A DNA stretch of 43,371 nt from Flavobacterium oncorhynchi (GTDB lineage Bacteria; Bacteroidota; Bacteroidia; Flavobacteriales; Flavobacteriaceae), in assembly GCF_002217355.1 (NCBI RefSeq), contig NZ_MUHA01000007.1:575772-619142 (forward strand), in the 5' to 3' direction. A model generated the notes under the pieces. The model was not told the DNA's origin. It worked only from the letters and a program-made list of their open reading frames with translations, and did not search any database. Numbering within the stretch: the first letter of the stretch is position 1; each line of letters opens with the position of its first letter. Shown in pieces: positions 33,526 to 42,223 of the stretch. The translations under genes and the position numbers were made by a program.

Positions 33526-33632
33526 ACTTGACAAAACTTTTGCCCATGCGGTATGCTGGCGGTATTGGAAACAACTGCAACGCTCTTAAAGGCGTAGGAC
33601 AGCTAACCCGTATGGGTTTTATATTTCCCTAA
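33522..33632 (+). CDS. Possible 36-residue peptide, or structured RNA, with a duplicated leader
   Basis: ATG at 33522 to TAA at 33630-33632, 36 residues, starting MNLTKLLPMRYAGGIGNN and ending LTRMGFIFP. The DNA is more GC-rich than its surroundings and can fold: CCCATGCGG (33543-33551) and CCGTATGGG (33608-33616) are complementary with one G-T pair, and ACGC/GCGT form an inner stem. It is therefore either a short peptide gene with biased codons or a structured RNA or leader. The start codon sits in an exact 20-base direct repeat shared with the following gene, and the stop codon lies inside the second copy, which suggests duplication of a promoter-leader unit. No family is recognised. Confidence 0.4.
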   Translation: MNLTKLLPMRYAGGIGNNCNALKGVGQLTRMGFIFP

Positions 33633-33647
33633 ACTTTAAGATTATGA
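33628..33647 (+). repeat. Leader direct repeat, copy 2
   Basis: Exact copy of 33506-33525. Includes the stop of the small ORF (TAA at 33630) and the ATG of the 78-residue gene (33644). Confidence 0.85.
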
Positions 33648-33880
33648 GTACAAACACCCTTTCAAAAGAAACCGAATTGCGGTTAGCCAATTTTTTCAAC
33701 CAAACAGTTGATCCTAAAAGTCTGGCAAAAGCAATCCGACAAATCAACTATTTAATTGCTTTAAGTATAATTCGGGATTGCGAAACATTCGAAACCGAGA
33801 AAATAAACCTCGAAAAAGGTTATTACTGGCTAAATGAATTAGCCGAGATTTTAAATCCTTATTTTGAGGTTGAAAATTAA
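33644..33880 (+). CDS. Small helical protein of unknown function
   Basis: A 78-residue acidic, likely all-helical cytoplasmic protein (LRLANFFNQTVDPKSLAKAIRQINYLIALSII, then GYYWLNELAEILNPYF). No signal peptide, no cysteine clusters. I do not recognise a family. It follows the 36-codon frame directly and has the same 20-base leader, so the two may be expressed from similar signals. Terminator at 33889-33918. It is next to a convergent HNH endonuclease gene, so a role in that small accessory patch is possible but not shown. Confidence 0.7.
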   Translation: MSTNTLSKETELRLANFFNQTVDPKSLAKAIRQINYLIALSIIRDCETFETEKINLEKGYYWLNELAEILNPYFEVEN

Positions 33881-33888
33881 GAAAATGT

Positions 33889-33918
33889 AAAAGCCACTTA
33901 TGAAGTGGCTTTTTTTTT
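33889..33918 (+). terminator. Terminator after the 78-residue gene
   Basis: AAGCCACTT (33891-33899), ATG loop, AAGTGGCTT (33903-33911), then a long T run. It lies between convergent genes. Confidence 0.9.
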
Positions 33919-33936
33919 ACAATATCTAGGTTTTAA

Positions 33937-34731
33937 TTATAATGCTGTTTGTTTATTAAAAATCGTATCCAAATGATATTCTAGAAACTCTTTTCGCGGC
34001 GCAATATGAGGAGATTTTATTTTTTGATTTTCAATTAAACTAAAATATCTATCGAAAAATTCTGTTCCTTTTTTCTTCTTAAGTGTTTCCGAAAATATTA
34101 TTTCATGATTTGCATTTATTCCGATCAAACCTTTGTCAAAGGCTTTATCATAAAGAGCAGAGAAACAAATTCCATTTTGGATATTTAATCTTTCTTTTTC
34201 ATTTTTTGACCAAGGAACAATATGACTAGCAAATAGTAATTCAGGAATGTCAATTCCTGTTATTGCACATTTGGATGAATAGTTTGTTAAGACCATTTTT
34301 CGAAACACACATTGATTTACTCTTGATTTTATTTCACGAATAACTGTTTCTCCTTGTAAATCTTTTAGATCTAAAAGAATATTTTCGTATTTATTTTTAA
34401 TAGATGTATTCTCTTTTTGGGCAATAATTTCCTCACTCATAAATAATAATTCTTCTCTATTATTGAAGAATTCATCCCAAATAGACTGAATTTTTTTTCC
34501 GCCATTTTGCAAGCCTCCCGCACCTCTTTGTTGATGATATGGATCAACGCTGGCAAAGTTGGCTAATCTTATAGATATTGAACTCGGGGTTCTGTTTATT
34601 AAATTGCCTAATTTAATTACATCTGGATTTTGATGATTGATTTTTTTGTATTCAATTGTAAGATATAAATTTAGAGCAACGATAAATTCCTCTCGTGTCC
34701 AGAGTCTGGTTTTGGTTTTTGGTTGTGGCAT
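33937..34731 (-). CDS. HNH endonuclease
   Basis: A 264-residue protein. The C-terminal HNH domain reads CAITGIDIPELLFASHIVPW (Cys155, His170) and NIQNGICFSALYDKAFDKGLIGI (Asn186, then the Asp/His metal-site region), the form often seen in modification-dependent or solitary restriction enzymes. The N-terminal half (residues about 11-90: WTREEFIVALNLYLTIEYKK, RTPSSISIRLANFASVDP) looks like a small DNA- or base-recognition module rather than a partner domain. No methyltransferase or second restriction gene is near, so it may be a solitary nuclease that cuts modified foreign DNA, or a housekeeping or degenerate one. That role is inferred. Confidence 0.85.
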   Translation of the reverse strand: MPQPKTKTRLWTREEFIVALNLYLTIEYKKINHQNPDVIKLGNLINRTPSSISIRLANFASVDPYHQQRGAGGLQNGGKKIQSIWDEFFNNREELLFMSEEIIAQKENTSIKNKYENILLDLKDLQGETVIREIKSRVNQCVFRKMVLTNYSSKCAITGIDIPELLFASHIVPWSKNEKERLNIQNGICFSALYDKAFDKGLIGINANHEIIFSETLKKKKGTEFFDRYFSLIENQKIKSPHIAPRKEFLEYHLDTIFNKQTAL

Positions 34732-34807
34732 TTATAATTTGTTTACAGTAAATGTAAAAAATATGTATTATAGAATCATTTTTTAAATGATAAAAACGGC
34801 AGTGATT

Positions 34808-37273
34808 TTACTTTTCTTTATCCTTCTTCCCCCACTTAATCTTCATTTTTCCATTATCATCAAGAGCAATTAAATGCAGGACAATTCCACGGTCGCGAAC
34901 AGCATCTCGCTCAGCTTTGCTGGCGAGTTTAGCGTCGTTTTTAGAGTTTCTAAGCGGGATTGTCAAGGCGAGATTGGTTCCTCGGCCAAAAGAGTAAATT
35001 CCGTCAACATCAATGTTTAGTACGCTGGAACTTATCGTTAAATTGTTTACGTCTACTTGTTCGCCGCGCATGTTAAGATGACCAGACAAATCGCTGAAAG
35101 TGATATTCTCGACATCACGAAAAGGAAAAGCAAACTTGCCTATTTTTACAATTGGCTGAAAATTTACCAAAGCACCTTGATTAACATTAAAATCGAGTTT
35201 GCCGTGCATCGAATTGGTGATTAATTCTCCGTGACTATTAATAAAACCGTTTACATTGGCAGTGCTTGTAAGTCGCCCTTTAATGTTGTTTGGACTGAAA
35301 GATTTGATTCCGAAATTGTTAAACGATTTTAGAAAACTTGCAATATCAACTCGGTTAACCTGTGCGTTTGAGCTAAAAGCATAGTTATTTCCGCTGGGTT
35401 TAACCTCGCTATTAAAAGTTATACTACCGCCAGAAGTTTGCAAAGAACCATTTTTTATAAGCAGTCTCGAATCGATCATTTGTATACGTGCCGTTGTGTT
35501 TGTAGCGGTCAATTTATTGTAATTTATTTTGTCTGCTTTAATATCAATAACAACAGCACATTTTTCGATTACTGTTCGTAAGTGATTTGAGATCGTTGGT
35601 TTTTTGTTTTTAACCACAGTTTTGCTTTTTTGAGATGAGGTCAAAATACCCAAGAATTGTTTAAGATCAATATTTGGGCAGTAAATATTCCAGTTTACAA
35701 CCATTTTTTCAGGCGCATCATAGTACAGATTCAAGAAATTATCGATTTTGCCATCGATAATAATGCTGTTTTTATTGTGTTTGTAAGTGATTTTTTTAAT
35801 GAGTAAAGCCTGTTCAGTAAAGTCAAGCTGCACGTTTACTTTTTCGGCATGAATTTTTTTCGGAATAAAATCAAAAGAAGTGTTTTCGACATTTACACTG
35901 CCAATAAATTTAGGTTTGTTGATGTATAAATCGACAATGTCAAACTGAAAGTTCAAATTAGCTTTTGCATGACCTTCAGAAAAATGAATCCACTTGTCAT
36001 TACTTACTTCATTTAATTTTTCGACATCAAAATCAGAATTTACAGTTCCAGTTGCAATAGGTTTTTCAAGATTATTGATGGATAACTGCGGAATTGAAAG
36101 CGGAATATTTTGATATTCTCCAGAAAATCGAGTTAAAATTACAGCTGAATTTGGATCATTAAACCCTTCCTTCGGCTTGAAATTATTGGTAAAAATTCCC
36201 TTAAAATTACAATTATTAATCTGTCCGTCAGGAATTGTAAGCTGATTGTTTTTGCACATTGCCTGCACTACTATTTTAGGATCATCATGAGCATTTAAAT
36301 CTCCTTTTAGATCACAGTTTACGGCAATTGGCTCTTTTAAATTAAATCGGTTAAGCTTAGAACTAATATTTGCCGATAATAAATTTGATGCATTGCTCCA
36401 TAAAATATGAGTGTCGATATTGATTCCAAAAAGCGAGTTGGTTTTTCCGATATTAAAATACGCCACAATATCAAACGAATCTGTACCTATTTTTAAGCCT
36501 TTGGTTACAATGTCAATTTTCTGTTTGTTTGCAGAATACGATACATTCAAAGTCCCTTTTAGTTCCTTTTGCTTAGCAAAACTTCCGTGAACGGTATTAA
36601 AAGCAAGACTGTTTATTTGAGTGTCTAGAAATAAATCAGTACTCCAATCGTCTCCATCGTAATTTACTTTAGAATTTAAATTGTGAACATCAAAATCAAA
36701 TAATTTATTTCCGAGTTGGTTATTTATGGTAATCCGAACATTGTTGAGGTCGATTTGGTCAATTGTAGTTTCGGTTTCTGATTTCTTTTGCGGATCTTTT
36801 TTCTTTTTTGGTTTAAAAATGTCTGAATTTGTATATCCGTCTTTCGTTTTATAAATGTAAATATCAGCGTTGTTAATGAGAATTTTATGAATATTAACTT
36901 CATGATGAAGTAAACTCCAGATATTGAGTCGGGCTTCAATTTCTTTGGCTTTTAATAAAGTATGATGATGAGTATTCCATTTTTTATCTTTGAGCTCGAT
37001 ATCATTTAAAGCCAAAGTGAAATTAGGAAAACCAGTTAAAAACTTATAGTGAAAGTCGCCAATATGAAAGTCGCCATTTATATTTTCGTTGATTTTGGCG
37101 TTTACTTTTGCAATAATTTCGGTTTTATTTCTGTTGAAATAAATCGATAATCCTCCACAGGCAATTAAAAGTAACGCAATGAGTCCCAAGATAAAATAAC
37201 CAAAGCGTTTAGCGTATTTTTTAAAACCAACCGACTGAAAAAAGTTTTTTATTTGTTGTAAAGTTTCTCTCAT
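34808..37273 (-). CDS. AsmA-like membrane-anchored protein
   Basis: An 821-residue protein with one TM helix near the N-terminus (about 24-46, FGYFILGLIALLLIACGGLSI), then a large periplasmic part made of repeating beta strands. The N-terminal DUF748/AsmA-type block (residues 50-160, with GDFHIGDFHYKFLTGFPNFTLALNDIELKD) and the C-terminal AsmA block (KIGKFAFPFRDVENITFSDLSGHLNMRGEQVDVNNLTI) are recognisable. The family is linked to outer-membrane lipid transport or assembly, forming a bridge-like groove from inner to outer membrane. It stands alone, with 76 bases to the HNH gene and 246 to the divergent trx gene. Confidence 0.88.
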   Translation of the reverse strand: MRETLQQIKNFFQSVGFKKYAKRFGYFILGLIALLLIACGGLSIYFNRNKTEIIAKVNAKINENINGDFHIGDFHYKFLTGFPNFTLALNDIELKDKKWNTHHHTLLKAKEIEARLNIWSLLHHEVNIHKILINNADIYIYKTKDGYTNSDIFKPKKKKDPQKKSETETTIDQIDLNNVRITINNQLGNKLFDFDVHNLNSKVNYDGDDWSTDLFLDTQINSLAFNTVHGSFAKQKELKGTLNVSYSANKQKIDIVTKGLKIGTDSFDIVAYFNIGKTNSLFGINIDTHILWSNASNLLSANISSKLNRFNLKEPIAVNCDLKGDLNAHDDPKIVVQAMCKNNQLTIPDGQINNCNFKGIFTNNFKPKEGFNDPNSAVILTRFSGEYQNIPLSIPQLSINNLEKPIATGTVNSDFDVEKLNEVSNDKWIHFSEGHAKANLNFQFDIVDLYINKPKFIGSVNVENTSFDFIPKKIHAEKVNVQLDFTEQALLIKKITYKHNKNSIIIDGKIDNFLNLYYDAPEKMVVNWNIYCPNIDLKQFLGILTSSQKSKTVVKNKKPTISNHLRTVIEKCAVVIDIKADKINYNKLTATNTTARIQMIDSRLLIKNGSLQTSGGSITFNSEVKPSGNNYAFSSNAQVNRVDIASFLKSFNNFGIKSFSPNNIKGRLTSTANVNGFINSHGELITNSMHGKLDFNVNQGALVNFQPIVKIGKFAFPFRDVENITFSDLSGHLNMRGEQVDVNNLTISSSVLNIDVDGIYSFGRGTNLALTIPLRNSKNDAKLASKAERDAVRDRGIVLHLIALDDNGKMKIKWGKKDKEK

Positions 37274-37519
37274 CTGGATAAATTTTTCTGGATCATTAAA
37301 GGTAAGCTAAAAAAGAATGTTATTCTTAAAAAGATTACAGCAAGTCAATTGCAAGTTTAAACTGATAAAATAGAGTTTTAATTACTGATATAATTAAAGA
37401 CAATACATTTATAATGAAAACTAATTTACTAATGACGTTTCATTTGTTTTAAATTTTTAAATTTGTACTCTAGTTTGAAACATAACAATTCAGACGATAA
37501 TTTTAAAAGATAAGAAATT

Positions 37520-37837
37520 ATGGCATTAGCAATAACAGATGCTACTTTTGATGAAGTAGTTTTAAAATCAGATAAACCAGTAATGGTAGATTTTTGGGCA
37601 GCATGGTGTGGTCCTTGTAGAATGGTTGGTCCAATCATTGACCAATTAAGCGATGAGTACGCAGGAAAAGTAGTTGTTGGTAAAGTAGATGTAGATGCAA
37701 ACCAAGAATTCGCTGCAAAATATGGTGTGCGTAACATACCAACCGTTTTGGTGTTTCATAACGGTGAAGTAGTAGGAAAACAAGTAGGAGTAGCTCCGAA
37801 ACAAACCTACGCAGATAGTTTAGACGCTTTGTTGTAA
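37520..37837 (+). CDS. trxA: Thioredoxin
   Basis: A 105-residue cytoplasmic thioredoxin with the redox pair Cys30/Cys33 in AAWCGPCRM, the cis-Pro in VRNIPTVLVF and the usual Asp near residue 24 (VMVDFWAAW). It reduces disulfides in ribonucleotide reductase and many other proteins. The sequence is full length and ordinary. A TAAATTTG box lies about 60 bases upstream. A terminator follows at 37862-37890. Confidence 0.97.
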   Translation: MALAITDATFDEVVLKSDKPVMVDFWAAWCGPCRMVGPIIDQLSDEYAGKVVVGKVDVDANQEFAAKYGVRNIPTVLVFHNGEVVGKQVGVAPKQTYADSLDALL

Positions 37838-37861
37838 TCGTAAGATTATGATTTATATAAA

Positions 37862-37890
37862 AGAGGTTTGGCGAAAGTCAAACCTTTTTT
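37862..37890 (+). terminator. Terminator after trxA
   Basis: AGGTTTG (37864-37870) and CAAACCT (37879-37885) with an 8-base loop, then a T run. Confidence 0.88.
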
Positions 37891-37898
37891 ATTTCTTT

Positions 37899-37950
37899 CC
37901 GCCACGAATTCACGAATTTTTGCTTTAAATAATTCGTGAATTCGTGGCGG
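37899..37950. repeat. Inverted repeat, second copy of the CGCCACGAATTC family
   Basis: CCGCCACGAATTCACGAATT (37899-37918) and its exact complement at 37931-37950. The same arms as 27581-27631; only the loop differs. It stands between trxA and the M1 aminopeptidase gene. Confidence 0.88.
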
Positions 37951-37990
37951 AATCTTTATTTTTAACGAATCTTATTATTCCTTCAAAAAA

Positions 37991-40564
37991 ATGAAAAATC
38001 TATACACCTTTCTTTGCTTTGTTATATTGATTCCAAGTTGTTTTTCGCAATCAAAAGAAAAAGAAAGTGCGATTTTAGAAAGTGGTGTTTCAGAACAATT
38101 GGCACAATTTCGTAAAAAACAAATTTCAGATGTTCAATATAATTTGTCTTTTGAGATTCCAAATCAAAAAGAAGAAAATATAAATGCTCATTTGATAGTA
38201 AATCTAAATTTGACTGATCTAAGTCAGCCCTTGCTTTTAGATTTTAAAGAAAAAACGTTGAACATAAAGTCAGTTGCCGTAAACGGAAAAAGCGTGGCAA
38301 TTGTTCACGAAAAAGGACATATTGTAATTTCTCCCTTAGCTTTAATTATGGGAAAAAATACAATCTTAATATCCTTCATTGCAGGGAATTTATCGTTGAA
38401 TAGAAATGATGATTTTCTCTATACTCTATTAGTTCCAGATCGTGCAAGTACATTGTTTCCGTGTTTTGATCAGCCAGACATAAAAGCGACTTATAAATTG
38501 AGTCTTACTGTGCCAAAAGATTGGTCAGTTTTGGCTGGAGCCGATGTAAAAGAGAAATTAGAAAAAGGCGATTTTACTTTGTACACTTTTGGAGAATCAG
38601 ATAAAATGAGTACCTATTTGTTTTCTTTTGTTGCCGGAAAATTCAAAAGTACCACGCAAAAACCAGGTTTAGAAATGACAATGCTGTATCGTGAAAACAG
38701 TCAGGAAAAATTTCGCGTAAGCGCCGATACTATTTTTAATTTGCATCAACAATCTTTAAACTTTTTAGAAAAGTATACCAATTATAAGTTCCCGTTTCAA
38801 AAGTTAGACTTCGCTTCAATTCCCGTTTTTCAATATGGCGGAATGGAACATGTTGGCGCAATTCAATATCGAGAATCAACTTTATTTCTAGACAACAGCG
38901 CAACCGACAGCGAGAAATTAAATCGTGCAAAATTGATTGCACACGAAACTTCGCATATGTGGTTTGGCGATTTGGTAACCATGAAATGGTTTGACGATGT
39001 TTGGATGAAAGAGGTTTTTGCCAACTTTATGGCAGATAAAATCATGAACCCAATTTTTCCGAAAGTCAATCATAATTTACAGTTTTTCACAGCTCATTAT
39101 ACCACCGCTTACGCAGAAGATCGATCTTTGGGAACACATCCCATAAAGCAGCATTTGGCGAATTTAAAAAATGCAGGCTCGCTTTATGGCGCTATTATTT
39201 ACAACAAAGCACCAATTATGATGCGCCAGTTAGAAGCTTCGATGGGAAAAGAAGCTTTTCAGAAAGGAATCCAAAAGTACATTCTAAAATACGCCAATGA
39301 CAATGCCGACTGGAATAATCTTGTAGAAATTCTGGATGCCGAGACGCCTCTTGATATGAAAAAATGGAGTGAAGTTTGGGTAAACAAATCTGGAAGAGCC
39401 ATTTTTACAGATAAGATTGAATACGACTCTAAAAACAGAATCAAGAAATTTGAAATTCAACAACAAGCAGAAGATAAAACCGATAATGTTTGGCCGCAGA
39501 TTTTTCAAATTGGTTTTGTTTATGCAGATAATGTGAAAGTTTTAACCGCGAATATTAAAGAGCAAAATCTAGTTTTAAAAGAAGCTGTTGGACTTGAAAA
39601 ACCACTTGCTGTTGTTTACAATTATAATGGTTTTGGATACGGTGTTTTTCCTCTTGACGAGAATAATTTAAAGTACATCGCAACGCTGAAGGATGAGGTT
39701 GCAAGAGCATCGAGTTATAGTAATCTTTATGAAAATACATTGATAGGAAATATCTCGCCAGAGAAAGCTTATGATTGCTTTTTAAAAGGTGTTCAAACAG
39801 AAGAAAATGAATTGGTTTTAAGAATTGCTTCGAATAATTTGAATACTATTTATTGGAGATTATTTACCGAAAAACAACAAAATAAAGTTCAGAAACAACT
39901 TGAAACAGTTTTGAATGAACGTTTGCAGGCAAATTTATCGGCGAATATTAAAAAGACTTTATTCGGATTGTTCAGTTCGATAGCCTATTCAGATTCGGCG
40001 AAAGCTAAATTATATCAGATTTGGAATAAGGAAATTGTAATTCCCGGCTTAAAATTAAATGAAGACGATTTTACGAATATGGCAATGAACTTGGCGATTT
40101 TCAAACATGAAAAAGCCGATGAAATTCTGGAAAAAACAAGAACAACAATTACAAATCCTGATAAAAAGAAACGATTTGAATTCTTGCTTCCGTCATTATC
40201 AAAAGAGGAATCAGTTCGAAATGCCTTTATGGAATCTTTAAAAGAGGATTCAAATCGTGAAAAAGAATCTTGGGTTTCAGTTGGTTTGAGCAATATTCAC
40301 CACCCACTGCGTCAGGAAAGTGCACAAAAATATATTAGATTTTCATTAGATTTAGTCGATGAAATTCAGCGTACAGGAGATATTTTCTTCCCGAAAGACT
40401 GGCTGGATAATACCGTTGGGAGATATTCGTCTAAATATGCTTATGATGAAGTACAGCGATTCTTAAAAGAAAACCCTAATTTTAGTCCAATCTTGAAGCG
40501 TAAATTGTTTATGGCGACAGATTTGCTTTATAAAGCACAAAATATTAAAAAAGAAACCGAATGA
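37991..40564 (+). CDS. M1-family metallo-aminopeptidase, exported
   Basis: An 857-residue zinc aminopeptidase with a signal peptide (MKNLYTFLCFVILIPSCFS), so periplasmic or envelope-bound. Zinc ligands and catalytic Glu: His318-Glu319-xx-His322 in HETSHMWFGDLVT, with Glu341 in WMKEVFANF at the correct spacing (18 residues after the second His). The exopeptidase motif, normally GxMEN, reads GGMEH (283-287), and the usual WLNEGFA reads WMKEVFA. These variants may tune specificity. The last part is helical. Its stop codon overlaps the start of the DUF58 gene (ATGA), so the two are translationally coupled. Confidence 0.93.
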   Translation: MKNLYTFLCFVILIPSCFSQSKEKESAILESGVSEQLAQFRKKQISDVQYNLSFEIPNQKEENINAHLIVNLNLTDLSQPLLLDFKEKTLNIKSVAVNGKSVAIVHEKGHIVISPLALIMGKNTILISFIAGNLSLNRNDDFLYTLLVPDRASTLFPCFDQPDIKATYKLSLTVPKDWSVLAGADVKEKLEKGDFTLYTFGESDKMSTYLFSFVAGKFKSTTQKPGLEMTMLYRENSQEKFRVSADTIFNLHQQSLNFLEKYTNYKFPFQKLDFASIPVFQYGGMEHVGAIQYRESTLFLDNSATDSEKLNRAKLIAHETSHMWFGDLVTMKWFDDVWMKEVFANFMADKIMNPIFPKVNHNLQFFTAHYTTAYAEDRSLGTHPIKQHLANLKNAGSLYGAIIYNKAPIMMRQLEASMGKEAFQKGIQKYILKYANDNADWNNLVEILDAETPLDMKKWSEVWVNKSGRAIFTDKIEYDSKNRIKKFEIQQQAEDKTDNVWPQIFQIGFVYADNVKVLTANIKEQNLVLKEAVGLEKPLAVVYNYNGFGYGVFPLDENNLKYIATLKDEVARASSYSNLYENTLIGNISPEKAYDCFLKGVQTEENELVLRIASNNLNTIYWRLFTEKQQNKVQKQLETVLNERLQANLSANIKKTLFGLFSSIAYSDSAKAKLYQIWNKEIVIPGLKLNEDDFTNMAMNLAIFKHEKADEILEKTRTTITNPDKKKRFEFLLPSLSKEESVRNAFMESLKEDSNREKESWVSVGLSNIHHPLRQESAQKYIRFSLDLVDEIQRTGDIFFPKDWLDNTVGRYSSKYAYDEVQRFLKENPNFSPILKRKLFMATDLLYKAQNIKKETE

Positions 40565-41487
40565 AAATCGAATCGGAAATAGAGAAAGTCTCCAGTTTTC
40601 AGCATCTCGAAATGCTGGCGAATCAGGTTGTGGAAGGTTTTATATCCGGAATGCACAAAAGTCCGTTTCATGGGTTTTCGGCTGAATTTGCGGAGCATAA
40701 AGTGTATAATGCAGGCGAAAGTACCAAGCATATTGATTGGAAATTGTTTGCTAAAACAGATCGTTTATACACAAAACGTTTTGAGGAAGAAACCAATTTA
40801 CGCTGTCATTTAATTGTCGATAATTCGTCGTCGATGCATTATCCAGAATTAAAATCAGATCAGCCATTTTATGAAAAGAAGATTGGTTTTGCAGTTTTGG
40901 CGTCGGCGGTTTTGATGAATATTTTAAAGAAACAGCGCGATGCCGTTGGTTTAAGCGTTTTCTCCGATAAATACGAATATTACGCACCCGAAAAAGGAAG
41001 TGATCGCCATCATAGAATGCTTTTAAACAAACTGGAAGAATTATTAGTACAGCCAAAAGTCAAAAAAACGACCGATACAATTACCTATTTGCATCAAATA
41101 GCAGAGAAAATGCACCGTCGTTCGATGATTATTTTGTTTACCGATATGTTTCAGACCGAAGATGACGAAAAGCTTTTTAATGCTTTACAACATCTAAAGC
41201 ATAATAAACATAAAGTAGTTTTGTTTCATGTCGTTGATAATGAAACGGAGTTAAAATTTGATTTTGACAATGCGCCAAGAAAATTTATCGACTTAGAATC
41301 AGGAGAAGAAGTTTCGATTTTTGCTGATAATGTTAAAATTGAATATGAAAAAAGGGTAGAAGCCTACTTTAAAAATCTGGCTTTAACCTGCGCAAAGAAC
41401 CAAATTAAGTACGTTCCGGTAAATGTTGGCGATAATTTTGAAAAAATATTGACAACATATTTGGTTGAAAAACAAAACTTTGGATAA
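40561..41487 (+). CDS. DUF58 domain protein with vWA/MIDAS-like motif
   Basis: A 308-residue cytoplasmic protein. The DUF58 core is HIDWKLFAKTDRLYTKRFEEE (57-77). A MIDAS-like metal motif DNSSS follows (87-91), then IILFTDMFQTEDDE, as in von Willebrand A folds. Proteins of this class usually stand next to a MoxR-type AAA+ ATPase and Bat genes, forming chaperone or stress systems. Here no MoxR is present in the window, and the gene is instead coupled to an M1 aminopeptidase (four-base overlap). Function unknown; probable assembly partner of a MoxR elsewhere. Confidence 0.88.
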   Translation: MKIESEIEKVSSFQHLEMLANQVVEGFISGMHKSPFHGFSAEFAEHKVYNAGESTKHIDWKLFAKTDRLYTKRFEEETNLRCHLIVDNSSSMHYPELKSDQPFYEKKIGFAVLASAVLMNILKKQRDAVGLSVFSDKYEYYAPEKGSDRHHRMLLNKLEELLVQPKVKKTTDTITYLHQIAEKMHRRSMIILFTDMFQTEDDEKLFNALQHLKHNKHKVVLFHVVDNETELKFDFDNAPRKFIDLESGEEVSIFADNVKIEYEKRVEAYFKNLALTCAKNQIKYVPVNVGDNFEKILTTYLVEKQNFG

Positions 41488-41525
41488 ACATTTGAAAATT
41501 TATTTCATTTTTTTTACAAAAACAC

Positions 41526-41555
41526 TTGCAGAAATGAAATTCTGTACTATCTTTG
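41526..41555 (+). promoter_or_regulatory. Promoter of the first tRNA-Asp gene
   Basis: TTG (41526-41528), 19 bases, TATCTTTG (41548-41555). Confidence 0.75.
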
Positions 41556-41573
41556 CAACCGCAATAACGCAGA

Positions 41574-41647
41574 GGTTTGGTAGTTCAGTTGGTTAGAATA
41601 CATGCCTGTCACGCATGGGGTCGCGGGTTCGAGTCCCGTCCAGACCG
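41574..41647 (+). tRNA. tRNA-Asp (anticodon GTC), copy 1
   Basis: A 74-base gene. Acceptor GGTTTGG (41574-41580) pairs with CCAGACC (41640-41646), with one T-G wobble. The anticodon loop CTGTCAC holds GTC, giving Asp. The T arm is GCGGGTTCGAGTCCCGT. The discriminator base is G, as expected for tRNA-Asp. CCA is not encoded and must be added enzymatically. Confidence 0.97.
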
Positions 41648-41658
41648 CAATATTGGGA

Positions 41659-41687
41659 AAAGCCTTTCTTAACGGAAAGGCTTTTTT
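41659..41687 (+). terminator. Terminator after tRNA-Asp copy 1
   Basis: AAGCCTTTC (41660-41668) and GAAAGGCTT (41675-41683) with a T run. The same stem follows the second copy. Confidence 0.9.
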
Positions 41688-41748
41688 GCCCAAAAACGGT
41701 ATCTAAGATTAGTTGTGTTGTTTTGCTACGACTTTGTAACTCGTAGCT

Positions 41749-41765
41749 GGTTTAGTAGTTAGACC
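41749..41765 (+). pseudogene. Possible tRNA-Asp remnant
   Basis: GGTTTAGTAGTT matches the first 12 bases of the intact tRNA (GGTTTGGTAGTT) with one change, and AGACC, the 3' half of the acceptor stem, follows directly. It looks like a tRNA-Asp with its middle deleted. A hairpin and a T run follow (41770-41802), as after the intact genes. Only 17 bases, so chance cannot be excluded. Confidence 0.3.
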
Positions 41766-41820
41766 AATGAAAAGCTTTCCACTTTTGTGGATGGCTTTTT
41801 TGATTTAAGACACTTTTGTA

Positions 41821-41887
41821 TTTAACCGCAAAGAGCGCTAAGATTTACGCAAAGTCCGCAAAGTTTTTTAAAGCTTTGCGGACTTTC
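41821..41887. repeat. Dispersed 'AACCGCAAAG' element with hairpin
   Basis: TTTAACCGCAAAG, then AAAGTCCGCAAAG (41851-41863) and its exact complement CTTTGCGGACTTT (41874-41886). The same element, with changes, follows tRNA copy 2 at 42398-42496. Confidence 0.8.
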
Positions 41888-41904
41888 TGTTTTTAATACA
41901 CAGT

Positions 41905-41947
41905 TTGTTATTCTGAGGAACGAAGAATCTTCGCAAGTAACTCCACA
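41905..41947. repeat. Dispersed element, single copy
   Basis: TTGTTATTCTGAGGAACGAA, then GAATCTTCGCAAGTAACTCC. Third copy of the element at 25509-25612 and 33396-33437. Confidence 0.75.
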
Positions 41948-41969
41948 AAGATTTTTCATTTATTAAAAT

Positions 41970-42041
41970 ATAGCCTGTGATTTCAACCACGAGAACACAA
42001 TGAATATATACACGTCTCCCGTGGCTGAAATCACAGGCTAT
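41970..42041. repeat. Long imperfect palindrome
   Basis: The arms begin ATAGCCTGTGATTTCAACCA (41970-41989) and are complementary to 42018-42041 with two or so mismatches, enclosing about 25 bases. A REP-like element next to the dispersed element above. Confidence 0.8.
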
Positions 42042-42223
42042 GTTGAATAAAAGGAAAAGGATAAATGTTTCAAAAATGAAAATCTTTGTGTTCTTCTCGT
42101 AAATCTTTGCGCCCTTTGCGGTTAAAAAGAAAGAAAGTTCTTCGTTTTTGATTTAGTTCTCAATTTTTAAAATATTGGAATTTAACCAATTAAAAATTTC
42201 TCAAATTTTATTCGCTAAAAAGC

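Noticed and set aside
37429..37737. 102-codon minus-strand frame over trxA
   Set aside because: Antisense to thioredoxin; no support.
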